Positions 25,283 through 40,100 of a DNA stretch of 64,000 nt are shown one piece after another (within the stretch, counting starts at the first letter, position 1; the number at the start of each line of letters is the position of its first letter). This DNA is from Leptasterias polaris (lineage: Eukaryota; Echinodermata; Asteroidea; Forcipulatida; Asteriidae). Both the position numbers and the translations under genes were made by a program. The notes under the pieces were generated by a model. That model was not told the origin of the DNA. It was given only the letters and a program-made list of their open reading frames with translations, and did no database searches. The stretch covers positions 372,001-436,000 of the forward strand of contig JAZGTN010000014.1 of NCBI GenBank assembly GCA_037783415.1, written 5' to 3'.

Positions 25283-25570
25283 GTAGATATTCCAACATAC
25301 GCAAACTTGGGTGTAATGGCCTCCAATCGTGGACCCTCCTTTGTTCAACTTTTTGTTCTGACAAACATATAACCCAATGTTTTCCTTTTTGACAGCAATC
25401 GTGGACCTGTGGTCCTTATTGTTTTAAGTTCTGGGTTTGAATGTCACTACAAACTCACACATATACAATTGTGTAATGACCTCCAATCATGGACCCTCCT
25501 TTGTTCAACTCTTTGTCCTGACAAACATGGACCCCATTGTTTTCTTTTGTGACAGCAATTGTGCACCTGT
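25283..25570. repeat. Two tandem copies of ~160 bp
   Basis: CTCCAATCGTGGACCCTCCT and CTCCAATCATGGACCCTCCT start matching segments (near 25320 and 25480) that both run into TTGTTCAACT and GACAGCAAT. Confidence 0.8.
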
Positions 25571-25580
25571 TTTCCTTATT

Positions 25581-25662
25581 AGGTGTTCGGGCACTCCGCC
25601 CGGAACACCTCTCGTTTTTGTTCCGGTTTTTTAGGTGTTCGGGCACTCCGCCCGGAACACCT
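25581..25662. repeat. Duplicated 30-bp hairpin
   Basis: AGGTGTTCGGGCACTCCGCC followed by CGGAACACCT occurs at 25581-25610 and again at 25633-25662; each copy is self-complementary (AGGTGTTC/GAACACCT). Confidence 0.9.
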
Positions 25663-27870
25663 CTTGTTTTCGTTCCGTTTTTTTTTGTTTTCTTACTTTT
25701 TAATACTTCTTCTTTTTCTTCTTATCCCCCGGGATTGTTCGCTAACAAAAGCACACTTCCCAAGCTCATATAAACTTGAAACTGTACATATAGTTAGATA
25801 ACCATTAAGAGATGAAACCACTTCAGTTACGTCATCTCATCAGGTGTCAAATTACAAGGTTTTTAAGTTTAAAAAGTGACCATTTGCTATACGCTGTATG
25901 TTTTTGAATTTTACAACTGTGATATTCATAATTAAGCATCTGATAGATCAAGACTGGGGCTACATTTGAAAAGTTAACGCCAAAATCGTATGACCTCTTC
26001 TTCTGGTCGTACCGGAAGGTCAAAGTTTGCCCTTGTATCTTTTCTTCAAAATCGGACGATAAAGCCCAAGTATGAATTGACCGGCATGTATGTACACAGC
26101 GCTGTGGCTGGCTGTTCCGCTCCATTGATCACAGTGTCATAAGTCCACGAGGCGTTGTGTACATCATGTATGTGCAAGTTTGGACATGTAAAAGGTCATC
26201 GAACATTACATGGTGTTTGGTACGATGGGTTTATCGCTAACTCGTGCAAAGTTAAACGTAAAGTGATTTCCCTTTATAGCCCGTCTGATGGTTTGATGGT
26301 AAACAACGATCAGAAGAGGAGTTCTCACTGAGATGTTCACCTGATTTAATGATATGTATGACGTTTAATAACTAACTTAAACTCAATCTGAAAAAGATCG
26401 AAATTGGTTCGCTTCTCATCATACATTGAGCCCGACGGCACGTTGATCGACGTGACCATGCCTGCCGAAGGCGTTCTAGGCCCGCTCGGTATGTCTCTCA
26501 GGCACGGTGATGTAAATAGTAAGATTGTTGTCAATATCATCGTTTACAAAAAACTTCATAATTTACTTCGTGTACAGTAATTGTCATATATTTTGTCCAT
26601 TACTTGACAAGTGGTGGCTTTTTTTAAAACTACGAATACGACAATTTGATCATGGTATGATTTTTGGCTGTCAGTTAATTTTTTTAAATCTTTGAAAATC
26701 CATATCAAATCAAGGACATGAGACCGTAGGTTGCTTTTTGCGAGATTATACCAAGGTATTTTATGTCTTACTAGTGTTCTCAATGTGTGCGTGACATTAC
26801 TTGACCTCTACTTCCGGTAGAAACCGGAAGTGCCTTGTAATGTAAAAATGATAATTTTTGGGAGTTGTTTTCAACGGTGTTATAGTCCTGCAAGGGTTCG
26901 TTTTTAAATAATAGGACCAGTGACGTCATAAATACCAAGAGCGCGCTCTAGCGGCAGGTAGAAACAGTTCAAAATATACTTTAACTAGATATCTGTGGCA
27001 AAATTATGATAATCGTTTCATAATTCGTATACTTATTGACCTTCATGCAGACAACATAATGTGTGAAGTTGTAGATTGATGACGTCATCGTGTGTCACGT
27101 GATAAAGCCTTAAAGGTGCACTTTTTGAAGCCGTGTATCTACAAAACTGCAAGTCCGACTGAGTTTAAACTTGGTGTATTGTTAGACAATGACATTGACA
27201 GCTAAATCCTGAAGTCACGTAATGATGACATCATCATGTTATTTTTTACTTTTAAAAAAATTTGTTACCACTTGTTGCATATCTTTATAACAAAACAAGC
27301 TGCAATCAAATTTTGTTTTGCATAGCCTACGGCTTGGAAGGTCATTTATGGTTAAAATATGGACTGACGTCTTCACGACGTCATCATTTGTCACGTTTAT
27401 ACATTACCATAAAGGTAGTTTTTTACGAGATCTAAATGTAAAGAAAAACTTTCTACATGTAAAGAAAAACTTTGGTGATCAAGGTGAAACTTTGCACGTA
27501 TTCAAGTCGGGATGTGTTAAATCCACAAATTTAGTTCACATCACGATGACATCATTAAGTGTAATAACATGACTTCACCTTCAATGTGCAGTTTTACAAG
27601 ATCTTTATGCAGAGAAATAAATGCTTGGTCAAGCTGAAACCAAGCTTGCATGAATTCAAGCTGGGATGTATTACGACCAACCTATTAATATCATGCCGAA
27701 CACCTCGTTTTTGTTATGCAAAAAAAATTTAAGTGTAGTTGTTTTAAGTCCTCGGTTTGAATGTCTCGCACACAAACACTACATTGTGTGGACCTCATGT
27801 GGACTCGCATTGTGGTTCTCAGGTCCACATTTCAAATGTTATGCTTAAACACAACAAACAATCATTTGTG
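25663..27870. repeat. Unclassified repeat-rich region
   Basis: Many GATGACGTCATC-type palindromes and recurrent phrases (AAACTTGGTGTATTGTTAGA, CTACAAAACTGCAAG) suggest degenerate repeated units. CCGAACACCTCGTTTTTGTT at 27695 recalls the hairpin units at 25581. A GC-rich patch at 26395-26475 is open in several frames but no exon can be assigned. Confidence 0.45.
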
Positions 27871-28064
27871 CCATGTCTTTAATTAAGATCCGTTTGAGAA
27901 AGACTGCTACAAGGGTACAAAAGTCAGGCCATTATTTGTTTTGTGCATTTATACCATTAGGTCCTTTTGGTTGGTAAGCAGATTGCAACAGCTAATTCTA
28001 TTTTCTCAATATTGTAAGTAATCAACAGACCTCTATGATTCCAGCCAACACTCAAAGGACTTAC

Positions 28065-28168
28065 ATTTTTCCTACTGCTGATGGCTTGTTGAACCCAAAG
28101 GAGCTCCAGGGCTGTGGTGTTTCTCATCTGCTTTAGCTCTTCCAGATCACTTGGGTAATCAGTCAAAT
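28065..28168 (-). CDS. IQCC: IQCC exon 4 (conserved helix)
   Basis: Acceptor tgttcag, donor AAT|gtaagt; enters in the phase left by exon 3 and gives 35 residues including TTALELLWVQQAISSRK. The next exon should start in phase 0 at lower coordinates; I could not identify it. Confidence 0.8.
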
Positions 28169-31100
28169 CTGAACAATTCAACATAGAAATTTTTTTTATC
28201 AAAGAACAAGCGATTAAATATGTGTATAGATGTTTAATTTGCATCAAGTAAAGAATATCCCGATGAGTGTAAAGCACTGTTAAGTCAGTACTTTCCCAAA
28301 GTCCTGTGAAAAAAAAACCCCACAGGTATGTTACTCAGGTGAGACTGTGTAGTATGACTTTCTTTAACACAAGTGACAGTACACTGTGCATACATTTATA
28401 TCTTTCTCCTTTGTTTTAGATTTGTGTGCAATGGTAAAAATGTACAAAGGCCCAATTTCTTGAAGTCTTAAGCTTAAAGGCAGGGTGAACTTTTGGTAAT
28501 CACTCCACAAGAATGGACATAAAAACTTACTTGGTAAAGAGCGCTGGAGAGCTGTTGACATTATAAAACATCGTTAGAAACGACCCCCTTTTAAATAATG
28601 TAGTTTTAGTGAAAGAGGTAAATTTTCACCCCAAAATTTGAATCTGAGGAAGGATTCAGTCTCTGGCATCTGAAAGCATACAATTCAATGCGACAAGGGT
28701 GTTTTTCCTTTTCATTATTTCCTTGCAACTTCGATGACCAATTGAGCCAAAATGTCAACAGGTCTGTTATTTGATGCATATGTTGGGATACACCAAGTGA
28801 GGATACTGGTCTTTGACAATTACAAAAAGTATACCTTGCCTTTAAGCAGTTTCAATAGAATGTTTTTCAACCTTATTTTTATTATTTTTTAAATAATGGA
28901 GTTGCCTGATAAGACCTTAGTTTGGACATAACATTATCTCTGAATGAGACCCACCGATTACCAATGCAGCTTTAGCCACTACCTAGACTTGGTTCCAAGT
29001 CTGTGCTCGTGGTTTTTAGTCTACCTGGATAGCCAATACATAATTGCCTGAAATGGCGCCCTCTTGTGGGGGAAATTTTGTGTGGCTGATGCAGAGAAAT
29101 AACCGCGATCTCAGACTTGAAATCAAGTCTAGCCACTACCCAACATCATAACCGTAACAGGGATGAGATTGCATGACCAGGGAAAATCCCCCCAAAGTTG
29201 ATTGACCTTTTAAGAGACAATAGCGGCCTCAAACGGCTTGCACCGCAATGCCCATAATAGCACGCCCGCCAGATTTGACATTATTATTTTCGCTCAAACA
29301 AAAGCAACAGCAAGAGGTCAAACAAAAAGAAGTATATGTATACTCAAATTGACAATTTCCAATGTTTCCAATGTTCACAAAGAATCTACATTGTACAGAT
29401 TTAAAACACTATTTGGCATTCTTAATAATTTTCCTGAACATTTTCCTGAAAATAAAGGAGGCCAAAAATTGACAAGATAAGCAATGTCTGGGCGTATGAT
29501 GATGATTAGTGATAGTACAGAAATGAATGGTCTCTAAAGGGTTAAAGTTCCCCTTATCGGGTGGTGTATGAAGCGAATAAAGTTGCAACATGTTAGAGGT
29601 TTATACACTCTCTACATCATTTCAAATAGACATCTGAAAGTTTGGTCACAACATGGGCCAAGCCTTTCATCTCTGTCATGTCTGTGATGGCAATGTCGGG
29701 TAATAGAAATTGCTCCCTTTTGATATGTTTTGTAGAATTCCTAAATCATGATTGTCTGGTTGTTCAAAATAGTTATTTGAAACCCTACTTAAATCCATGA
29801 GTTGTTTCTACCATAAGAGCTCAAAGAGTTGCTGAACAAAGGATAATTGCTCAACGGTGGTGACAGAAAGAGTGTGATCGAACTGACAAGCCAGCTCAGT
29901 CTTCATAATTCCTCTGTATTTCCATTGTTTTAAGGAACTTTTCTCACAGTCTTCAAGGTTATTTTGGGGTTGAATTGCATAGCAAGTGCCCCTTGAATGA
30001 TAACATAATTAGCACTGAAGGTAAAATAGAGCCCTGGAAGATTTTCCCCATCACCGATCTTTTTAAGGTAGGGTCATAGTTTGGTTTTTGTCAACATAAT
30101 GTTGATTTTATATAGAAAGATACAATAAAATTCACAAGAGAAAGTTTCAGTTGAATACAGTGTCTACTTGTTGAGAAAAAGTCAACAAAACTGTCACAGT
30201 ATTTGCACAAGAACATTGAATCAATCCACGTTTAGCGAGGTGACAGCGGGTACCAACCAACACAAACCCTCTGAAAAATGATTCGTGCATAAACCATTTT
30301 TCAGATTAAAATGTTGTTGGATGAAATATTATCCAAACCATCTGTTTTCCATACATACATGACAGAGTACTGCTTGTCCTTCCACCATCTGTAAAGCTAC
30401 ATAATGTAGGCCTACATGTAACAAGAATTTTAAAGTCTTTGAGAAAAGTATGCCTCTTGAACATGTTGAACTGGCATGGTTTTGCCTCAGCATTGTATTG
30501 TACACTAATCAAATCCGAGTGCTATAATACAGCATTAAACAAGTACAACTTAGATCCAACGTCATACGGCAGCAATTTCACCACTTTCAAGACAATAGTG
30601 CAGGGAGATCAATGACAAACTCTTAAATCAAATCCATATAAATCATATGCCTGTCATAACCATCATGACCAGAGTTGCAGACAAAACTGGAATCCCTCAT
30701 TTGACATCTGATCCACTGGTCCTAAAGCTCCATGAGCAATTTTGCTAAGTTCACCAGGTATTGTACCAATGCAGTCTCATCTCACTGAACCAACTGTTAC
30801 CTCATCCTACAACATCCCCACCGGAAGTCCAGTAAAGCCCCAACTTATATGCTTGCCGTTTGCTTAGAAATGTTAGACCGAGACCAAAGTCTGCCTACAG
30901 CCACAAGGGACAAACTTTAATCACTCATAGGGTATGTTCACACAAGTAACTATAGTTTCACTGCTTACTTTGCTGCTAAATAATCTCAGCTGGGGTTCGC
31001 TTGACCAAAGGACTTAGCTAAAATTAACCTTGCGTTCACACGAGGCATAGTCGATGTTAGCCAGCACAGAGTGTTTTGGCTTCCGATAGTTTTCTTTGCC

Positions 31101-34100
31101 ACTGTAGTACAGGTAGTTTGTTGAATAAATTTACAAGTTGGTTTGAAGAATAGCTTATAATTATAATACTCATGTAAAGTTTCATATTTTTGTTAATAAG
31201 TTCACAGCGACTCTATTATCTAAACTCGCAGCGATTTGGAATGAGAAACAATTTTGTTTTGGTCTGTTTTTGTCACTAGTAGTAACGTTGCATCATCAGT
31301 TAAGTTGACAGCTACAATTTTGTCCCAAATAGTACCCAATGTCAAGATGCTACACCACGTGCGTTGCCTGTCCATGGGAAGGAGGTTGACCACATCACGT
31401 GGCCGGCCGTAGAAACGTTTTTGGATCATTCAAATAATTTTGTCAAAAATAGATTCTAACAATAGCCCAATTTTCATCTTTTATTTTCTTTCTGTGCTAT
31501 GAGAATAATTTAGCTGTCATAATATGTCAGGAATATAGATGATGTAAACTTAATTTTAAAACTTAAAAGAATTTCAGCAAAAACTGAGGAGAAAAATGTA
31601 TAGGCCTACATGCAACTCCACCAGGAGAAAAAATACAAGGCGTGGTAACATCGAGTTGAAACCATGTTTACTATACACAACTAAGGTCAGTTAAGTTCAC
31701 ACGAGGAAAATAAATGCTAAGTTACTGCGGTTGAAGTATCAAGTTTCACTGCTAAGTCGAGTTTCTAGCAGTGAACATTTTGACTGCTAACCTTTGGAGT
31801 TAGCAGCGAAATTAGCAGCAAGTTAGCTACTCGTGTGAACATACCCATAGTTTGATAAAACCTTCCATCCACACTCAATAGGTGGTGCTGGTCAATGCAA
31901 GGCAACCCCCCCCCCCCTCCCCAAACAAAGGCCAACTTCCCCAGTCCTCATATGACTAGTACAAGTTTGATGACCACAAAGACAAGGGGTGACTTTACTT
32001 GCCCTGAGGATATCAGTATCACTGGTGAAAACCCATCATTCCTGGTCATGCTATCCAGTTTAGGTTTTTAGATTGGTCATAGCCTTTGCTGATGTCTGGC
32101 ATTGTAGTACTCCGCAACCTTCACCAAAGGCTGCTGCTAACACAACATGGTGTCAGATTGCTCAATGGAAGCCTGCTACCGATCTAACCAATGCATTCCA
32201 CAAAAACCTTGTTTTCCTGTGATTCTGTTAAGTCAGAGGAGTCACTCCATTTTAAATTATCCGTGTATACACCAGATCGGCCATGGGAATGCCTAGCGTT
32301 CAAAAGGGTGCTCAAAGAACTTATACTTTGAATCCTGGGTGACATACATTGTATGCGCAGATGGCATAAACGCTACAATCGCAGATGACCTTAAATGTGG
32401 TGGAAATACAGATATGAAGATCTCCGCAATTTGTGATGACTGCTACAGGCCTAATACACATGTGGCAATGCCTGTCTGCTCCAAAAACCCACCATTTTTG
32501 TCCCCAGAATACTTTGATCTTGGAATGGATCCAGTCAATGGGTACACCTCCCACCATCCCATACCACAATACCAATGCAGTCCAATTGTGGAGTGTCAAC
32601 AGTCCAATAATTGGATCAAGCATGTTGAGAGGATTGATGAACTCAGCACTGCCTTCGCCAATGCTCAGTCTGTCCTATCTATGTTTCGCACCATCACCTT
32701 AGTCCGTACTAATACAAGCTATTGTGGATTGTCACTGACGTCGCTCCCCAAAATTGATGGAACTGGGGCAACACTCCATATCACCCGCCAAGGAAAAACA
32801 ACACCTCAAAGGTTTCCTCAGTGCCAAACTCAGACGACATCAACCTTCATGGTCACCATGTGAAAACAGGGCCCTCTCTATATTGCACCTCAACTAAGCA
32901 TTCTTAGCCTACATGATCTAACCAAAACAAACATCATCCAACTTCACTGTCAGCAAGCCTAGCATACAGGCCTTTATTGTGGAGAATTTTTAGCCATTCC
33001 ACGCATCTTAATATTCATTTCTACCGTTTGCCATTGAAAGCAACCTTTCAAACCCTTGCTGGCTCTGCAAACATTCAGACTTTGCCAGTTGTAATGCCTG
33101 GTGACTGTAAACACTCATTATACATTAAAGCTGTGAGTCCATGTCAGTCCGAGCCTCAAAACATTCTTTTCTGTCGTCTGTTCTTTTCAAGCAACCATTC
33201 GCCCAAAGGTTGGCTCTGCAAACGTTCCATCAGATATTGCCAGTCAAAATGCAGCAACTATGAACACCCATCATGTCAAATTTGTGTGTTCCTTTGGCAA
33301 ACAGAAGACTCAGTTGTTACAAGCATCTCCATCGATACAAGACATTATCACTGACAGAGCAAAATTGCCAATCACTGACAGAGCAAAATTGCCAATCACA
33401 GATTACAGCCAGCTCTGCATAGTTGACTAACGGATCTTCACCACTCTTCAATGTTTTTTGCAGGGGACCTGCCCATTAAAGATAACTATCAACCAAAAGT
33501 ATGCAAAATGTCACCTCCCTAGCCAGAGATGGTTTGCGTGTCATCTCATACAAAAAACCACTTACTCCTGCTCTTGGTGCATTGTAACTCCCAGGCAAAT
33601 GGATTCCTGACAGCACAACTACAGGCTACATCGCGACCATCTGACTTTTCACCACAGCTCAGAGCCAAATCTATCGTCTAAAGCTACTTTCATACATTTG
33701 ACTTAAGAGTAAGTCAATTGAAGAGCTCTCCCCAAAATGCCAACAACGAGCTGCACTTCATGCCATCCGAAATACCCTGAAAACACAACTCTTGCTGTCA
33801 TCCATGCAGATCCTGCTCCAGGTTTCAAAGCTCTTCCTGTACCACAGGAAGTCAATAAAGATTGGTCATACTGAGACCCCCAACAAAACCCAGTTGTAGA
33901 AATGGTCATCCATGAGCTCAATCTAGAAGATTACATGTATCTCTTTCATCAAGGCCCCATGTGTTGGACTATTAGTATTACCCGACAGGGCCAAATTCAC
34001 AAGCACCAAAATCCCAAAGTTCACCAACTGTGAATATTACTCTAAGGACTGACAGACATAACAGATGATTCTTGAGCAACACACTATTCGCACCTCCCAT

Positions 34101-37100
34101 CACTGTTTAAAAGCGAGACAGCCAGGTCACCACTTGAGATGGTGCCATTGTCAAGATTGGAGACTATTACAATGTTTATGTAGTGTTTGGTACATGTGTA
34201 CATCATTGAAACAACAAGTTGCCCCATCATCTTCACATCACCCGCTATTTCTTCAATCTTCAGAAGAACTGTTTCGTTTTTAAGACCCTCGTCATCTCCA
34301 TTAAAGTCATTGTAGCCAACACAAGGAGGCCATTTTTTTTTTTTTGCATTGTATTAAATTTATTAATGTTACTTTTATTGTTATATTTTAACTGGTAGTC
34401 ATTATATCATTTTCGTTTTTTGTTTTTTTGTTTTTGCATTGTATTACATTTTTTAATGTTACTTTTATTGTTTTATTTTAACTGGTAGTCATTATATCAT
34501 TTTCCCAGTTATTGGACTTTTGGGAGGCTAATCATCCTTACTCGCAGCTGAGAAGCTGAATTGCGAAGGATGCGGCTACACATGTACAACCATGTCAACG
34601 TGTTTGAGCCGCACACCTGCAAGGGCACCTTTGGCAGCCAGCCACCTCAACCCATATAGGGGCTTATATGACCACGGAGCAAGCCTGAGATCAAAAGTGT
34701 CCAGAGTGGAGGGAGGAAAACCAGAGGGCCCAGAGAAAACCCTTGTGGTATAGGAGAGCCCCACAAACACAATTCTACTCACATACAGTACTGTAAATGG
34801 CCACAGTGGTGAGAGGTGAGCGCTTTATGCATAAGCCAACCATGCCTCCCTGTGTACTGCACATTAAAATGCCCCTCCCCTCAATACGTACATGTAGTAG
34901 TGAAGAATAATAAATAAATCTTTACTTTTACAAATCAACACAAAGAAAAGGCCTGTGAGTGGACCCTAAAAAAAAGAGCTGAAACACTACATGATGTAAG
35001 AATGATCGTGGAACATCAAGTGAGCGCCGCGCGTAACGCATTTACGCTGGTCTAATTGGGGCACCCCATTGATCCAGTAACTAGGCTTATTTCACATTAT
35101 TGTAGTTGTACATTATTGTTGCCAAGCATATAAACATGATATAAGGCCAAAAAGTTATTTTTTAAAAAAATATAAAAAAATAAAATTACGGAAAAAAAGC
35201 GGGGGAAAAAAGCGGCAAAACCCCCCCCCCCAAACAAAACAAACCCCCGGATATCCGCTTTAAAGCGGAGATCTCACAGGTCTGTTGTATACCATTCCAA
35301 TTATTTTGTCACAGCAAAGAGAGCACTAGCCGCACTCAAATGTTACAAATGTACTAGCCTGTTACAAATGTATCATCCTTAACATGTTTAAGGTAATGAA
35401 AAGTAAAAATGAAAACATAAGTACACTGCACACAGTGTACTTCTAATCAAACTTGTTAAAATATGCTTGAGTGTTTATGGTTGCACACACACATAATATA
35501 AATCATCCACACTTAAGCATGTAAGTACACAAGGTAGAAAATGTAGAGTGTCAGAACTATAAATGTACATCATTTGTCGTGTAAAACATGATCAGTTGAT
35601 TCATTTTTTTTTTTTATCCACAGTATAATTGGCTGGTTGGGATAGCCATATAGCCATGTGTTTAAAAAAAAAACAATCAGCATTAAGCAATAATGCTCCT
35701 TCCCTGACATCTTGAAGTACATAGGTAAAAACTCCCTGGGGCTGTTTGCAATAATCATTGTATAAATCATGTTGAACAACAGAACATAATTAAGACAGGG
35801 CCTAAAAGTGGTTTGTTTGACTTTTTCAGCAGTGCTTACATGGAGTAATGCTTCTGACTGGCACCCCCCCCCCCCCCCCCCGAACAAAGATTGACAAAAT
35901 AGGGAGACAGGCAACATTGGGCTAGATAGCTGAGTTGGTAGAGCGCCAGCTTCTTGGTTCAAATCCGCTCTAGTAAATTTTCTTTGTTCAACCCAAAATC
36001 ATTTAAATTTACCCAATCAGTTTCCCTTGTGGTTTATTTGATATCTGATAAAAGTTGCATCCCCTTAAGGTGATCCCCTGGCTGCCGCTTCCCAGGTTGT
36101 ATCATCCTTGGGTGTGATCCCTGGCTACTTGGCAGTTTGCGGTTGAATGGCTTCTGACAGGCGCCCCCCGAACAACAAAATAGGGAGACCGCAAACATAG
36201 TGCTAGATACATGTAGCTCAGTTGGTAGAGCACCGGCACGTTAAACTGGAGGTCGTTGGTTCAAATCCCACTCCAGTAAATTTGTCTTTGTTCAACCCAA
36301 AATCATGTAAAATTTACCCAGTCAGTTTTCCTTGTGGTTTATTATTTGATAACAAATAAACTAAGTTAATTTTGTTTCATTCTTGGTTTGAGTTTGTTGG
36401 AGTGTTTATATTTGTTTGTCAGTGCAACAACGTTGTATCTTGTAGAAAAAAAGCACTTCATTACGCACAAGTTTGAAACTGTCAAAACATGTTATCTTGG
36501 CTAAAATAGCCCGGAGGTAAACACAGTGCAAGCCGAGATACAACATTTGTGCACAGGGCATTTTCATGCGAGAAACAACTTTTTGCAAAATCGAGATAGA
36601 GTTGTTTTGCACTGACATGACGATATAATAGTGACTAGAAAATATGTTCAAGAATATGTTCAAGAATGTAATAAAAATACATTCAGGATTAAGTGTTTAC
36701 TAGTTTGCATTGAGTTAAAGCAGAAGAGAAGAAACAGATGAGGAGAAAAGATGATTAATGGGACAGATGAGAGACTAGACCCTATAATCTTAAATTATAA
36801 GACGAACATGTGTGCATGCTCTCTTAAAGGTCTGGCTCAACCTGTCAACATTGAGTTTTCGAAATTTGTATGCATTCATCACCAACATCTACAGTACACA
36901 AGTACAATGTACATATAGGGACTATGTTTTGTGTAAATTAACAGAATACAAAACCTTCCTCGAAAACCATTTAACCATCACTGGGGAGCTCACTTTAAGG
37001 AACATTTAACAGTAACATGTTAATTGTTTTTCACGTTAACAAAATCACAAAGAATATTTTCAATCAACTTACTCTTTAATCAATGGCACAAGAGAAAGGG

Positions 37101-40100
37101 GAATATAATTCAAGACGTCCTTGCAGATTGCACTGGGCTTGAATTTGGGGGTAAATTCACACGACCATGGAACTTTTTACTCAACAATTTTTGTGGACCA
37201 TCTATTTTTTCAAGACCAAAAGGCAAAAATGAGACCAAACTTCCTGATACAGCTTAACATGCATTTAATTGTTTGCATTTGAACAAGCACTTAAGACATA
37301 TGAGAATATTTATCTCATTTGTCTTTATTGGTATTGCTTTATTGAGGTATTTTATCTGTTCAAAAAAGTCATCATTTGAACATCCCATTTGATTTTGTTC
37401 CAAGATTTAAAAGCAGCGGCTCCAAAACTTCTCAGGTGTCGAAAGACTCTCAAATTTAGCACATTCAACACAAGAACTCTGAATAGCACTCAAGCACTAA
37501 ATGAGATCCAGTTTCTTGCAGAGAAATATGAGCAAGAAATAATTTGTGTCCAAGAACACAGATTTGTACATGACGAAGATACAAATTCCAACACATGGAC
37601 AACACTTGGTTGCTTGTAACATCTTCTGCAACAAGGAATTCCATGGGTGCTGCAGTAGGGGGAGTGGGATTTTTGTTAAGTCCTCATGCCAGTAAATGTC
37701 TACAGCATGTGGAAAAAATCTCCTCTAGAATACTCAAAGCGTCATTCAGTGGAAACCCAGTCAATACCATCATCAGCTGTTATAGTCCAACAAATGCCAG
37801 CTGCGAAGAAAAAACAAATGCATTCTACAAGGACCTCAAAGTAGCAATCAATGAAATTCCAAAACACAACTTTCTTCTAATAGGAGGGGACATGAATGCC
37901 AAGGTTGGTCACTCCGATGGCAAGTATACATTCCATGAAGAGACAAATCGACATGGTGAATTCCTGCTGAACCTCATCAATGAAACAGACCTCATACCTA
38001 TCAACCTAAAATTTCAAAAACACAAAGGGAAATTGTGGACCTTCACATACCCATCAGGCTACCGTGCCCAGCTAGATTTCATCTTTGTGAGAACTAAATG
38101 GAAGAATAGCGTTCGTAATATTGAAGCCTACAGCTCATTCGGAAGTGTTGGCTCTGATCATCGTATCCTCACTTGCCGCATAGTTTTGAGCCTAAGAGCA
38201 CCAAAGCAATCAACTCAAAGGAGAACAATTCTAGACTGGAAAGTGCTTCGAACAGACGCAGAATTGCAGAAGAAATTCACCATCGCGGGTTAAAAACAGG
38301 TTTTCTGCACTGTCTACCAACGCTACAGACCCCTGTGAAGAGTACAGTTACCTAGTACAAGCAAATAAAGAGGTAGCCCCCAAAATACTTCCAAAAAGGA
38401 AGCGTAGAACAAAGACAGCAACCCTGTATAACTTTAAGTCAGTTGTGGACATAATAGGAAAACTGCAGACAGCAACCGAACAGAATGAGGTACAAAACCT
38501 GAAAAGCCAGCTCTCAGAAGCATACAGAATAGCAGAAAATAACTATTACAAAGAAAGGTTTGATGAAATATCTGGCAACTTTAACTGTAACGATCCTTCA
38601 GCAGCCTGGAAAATAATAGACCATGTGACTGGTAGAAAAGCAACAACCCAAGGGAGGCTAAGTAATACACCTGAAGAAAGACAGAAGCAGTGGAAAGATC
38701 ATTTTAAAGCCCTACTTGTATTGGAGAAGAACCTTCAATACCAGACGATAGTGAAGACATTGAAATAATTTCAGACGGTGACCTAGAAATATCTACAGAG
38801 CGTTTCACTATGGATGAGCTCAATGCAGTTCTCAAGGCTACAAAGACAGGCAAAGCACCAGGTCTTGACGAAATACCCCTGGAATTCTGGGAAATTGACG
38901 AGTTCAAAGTTATTCTCTTGACTCTGTGTAACTTCATATTAGGCTCAGCTCAAAAACCAATTGAATTTGCAAGAAGTGGCATAGTTCCCTTACCAAAAAA
39001 GGGCAACCTTAGCCTGACCACCAACTACAGGGGAATAAAGCCCGACACCACTTGCAGCTAAGATATACAATAGACTTATACTGAACAGATTTAGGGTGTC
39101 ATGGCCGAGTGGTTTAGATCATCGGATTCAAGTTCTGGTGGTTTAGTCATAGGGGTGTGGGTTCGAGTCCCGGTCGTGACGCTTGTGTCCTTGAGCAAGA
39201 CACTTCGCTATAATTGCTTCTCTTCACCCAGGGGTATAAATGGGTACCTGCGAGGGTAGAGGTTGATATTTTGTTTGAAAAAGCTTCTGAGCGCCACGGC
39301 AGCTCGGGCTGTATACTCCCCAGGGAGCTGAGCAAGATTAAAGGAATGTCATTGGCCCAATGACCAGGGCACTAATGTAAAGCGCATTGAGACGTTATTG
39401 TGAAATGCGCTATATAAGAACTGGTTATTATTATTATTATTATTATTATTATGCAGAAGGCCTGTCGAAGAGAAGCTTAGATGGAATCAGAATGGATTTA
39501 GGAAGGGTAGGAGTACTGTTGGGCACATCCTTGCATTGAGGCGCATAATAGAGGAAGCAGATATTCATAATCTCGCCCTCATGGCAACTTTCGTTGACTT
39601 TCGCAATGCATTTGATTCAATTCATAGAGGAAAAATGTTCAAAATACTCTGGGCCTATGGAATACCAGAAAAAATGGTCAGTGCCATCCAAGTTATGTAC
39701 AAAAACACCAAAGCTATCATTCTCTCACCCGACGGTTACACTGATCCTTTCCAAGTCAAAGCGGGAGTTCTACAGGGCGACACACTTGCACCGTTTTTGT
39801 TCATTATCATACTAGACTACATAATGAGGAAATCAACCACAAATGCAGAGCGATTAGGCTTCACACTCAACAAAAGAAGAAGCTCAAGATATCCAAAATA
39901 AGTCCTATGTGATCTAGATTTTGCGGATGATCAGCACAACGGTCAAGAGCTACTGCGTGAGGTTGAAAGCATGCAAGAAGTGTGGGCCTCAAACTTAATG
40001 AATCAAAAACTGAATATCTCAGTCAACATAAAAACCAACCAAAGACAAATTGACATCAAAATAAGTAGTGGTGCAAAACTAAATAAAGTCGACAACTACA

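Noticed and set aside
26346..26540. Candidate last exon of IQCC
   Set aside because: The patch is GC-rich and open, but the acceptor phase does not match exon 4 and the peptide shows no IQCC similarity that I can recall.
32321..32623. Minus-strand open frame across the Gypsy remnant
   Set aside because: It is antisense to pol remains with recognisable motifs on the plus strand.
36205..36275. Possible functional tRNA gene
   Set aside because: Boxes A and B are present, but the unit is repeated four times with the same flanks and the anticodon stem has mismatches, so it is a SINE head.
39094..39180. Leu/Ser-like tRNA gene
   Set aside because: It is the head of a full SINE with a body and an ATT tail, with many sister copies in the window.
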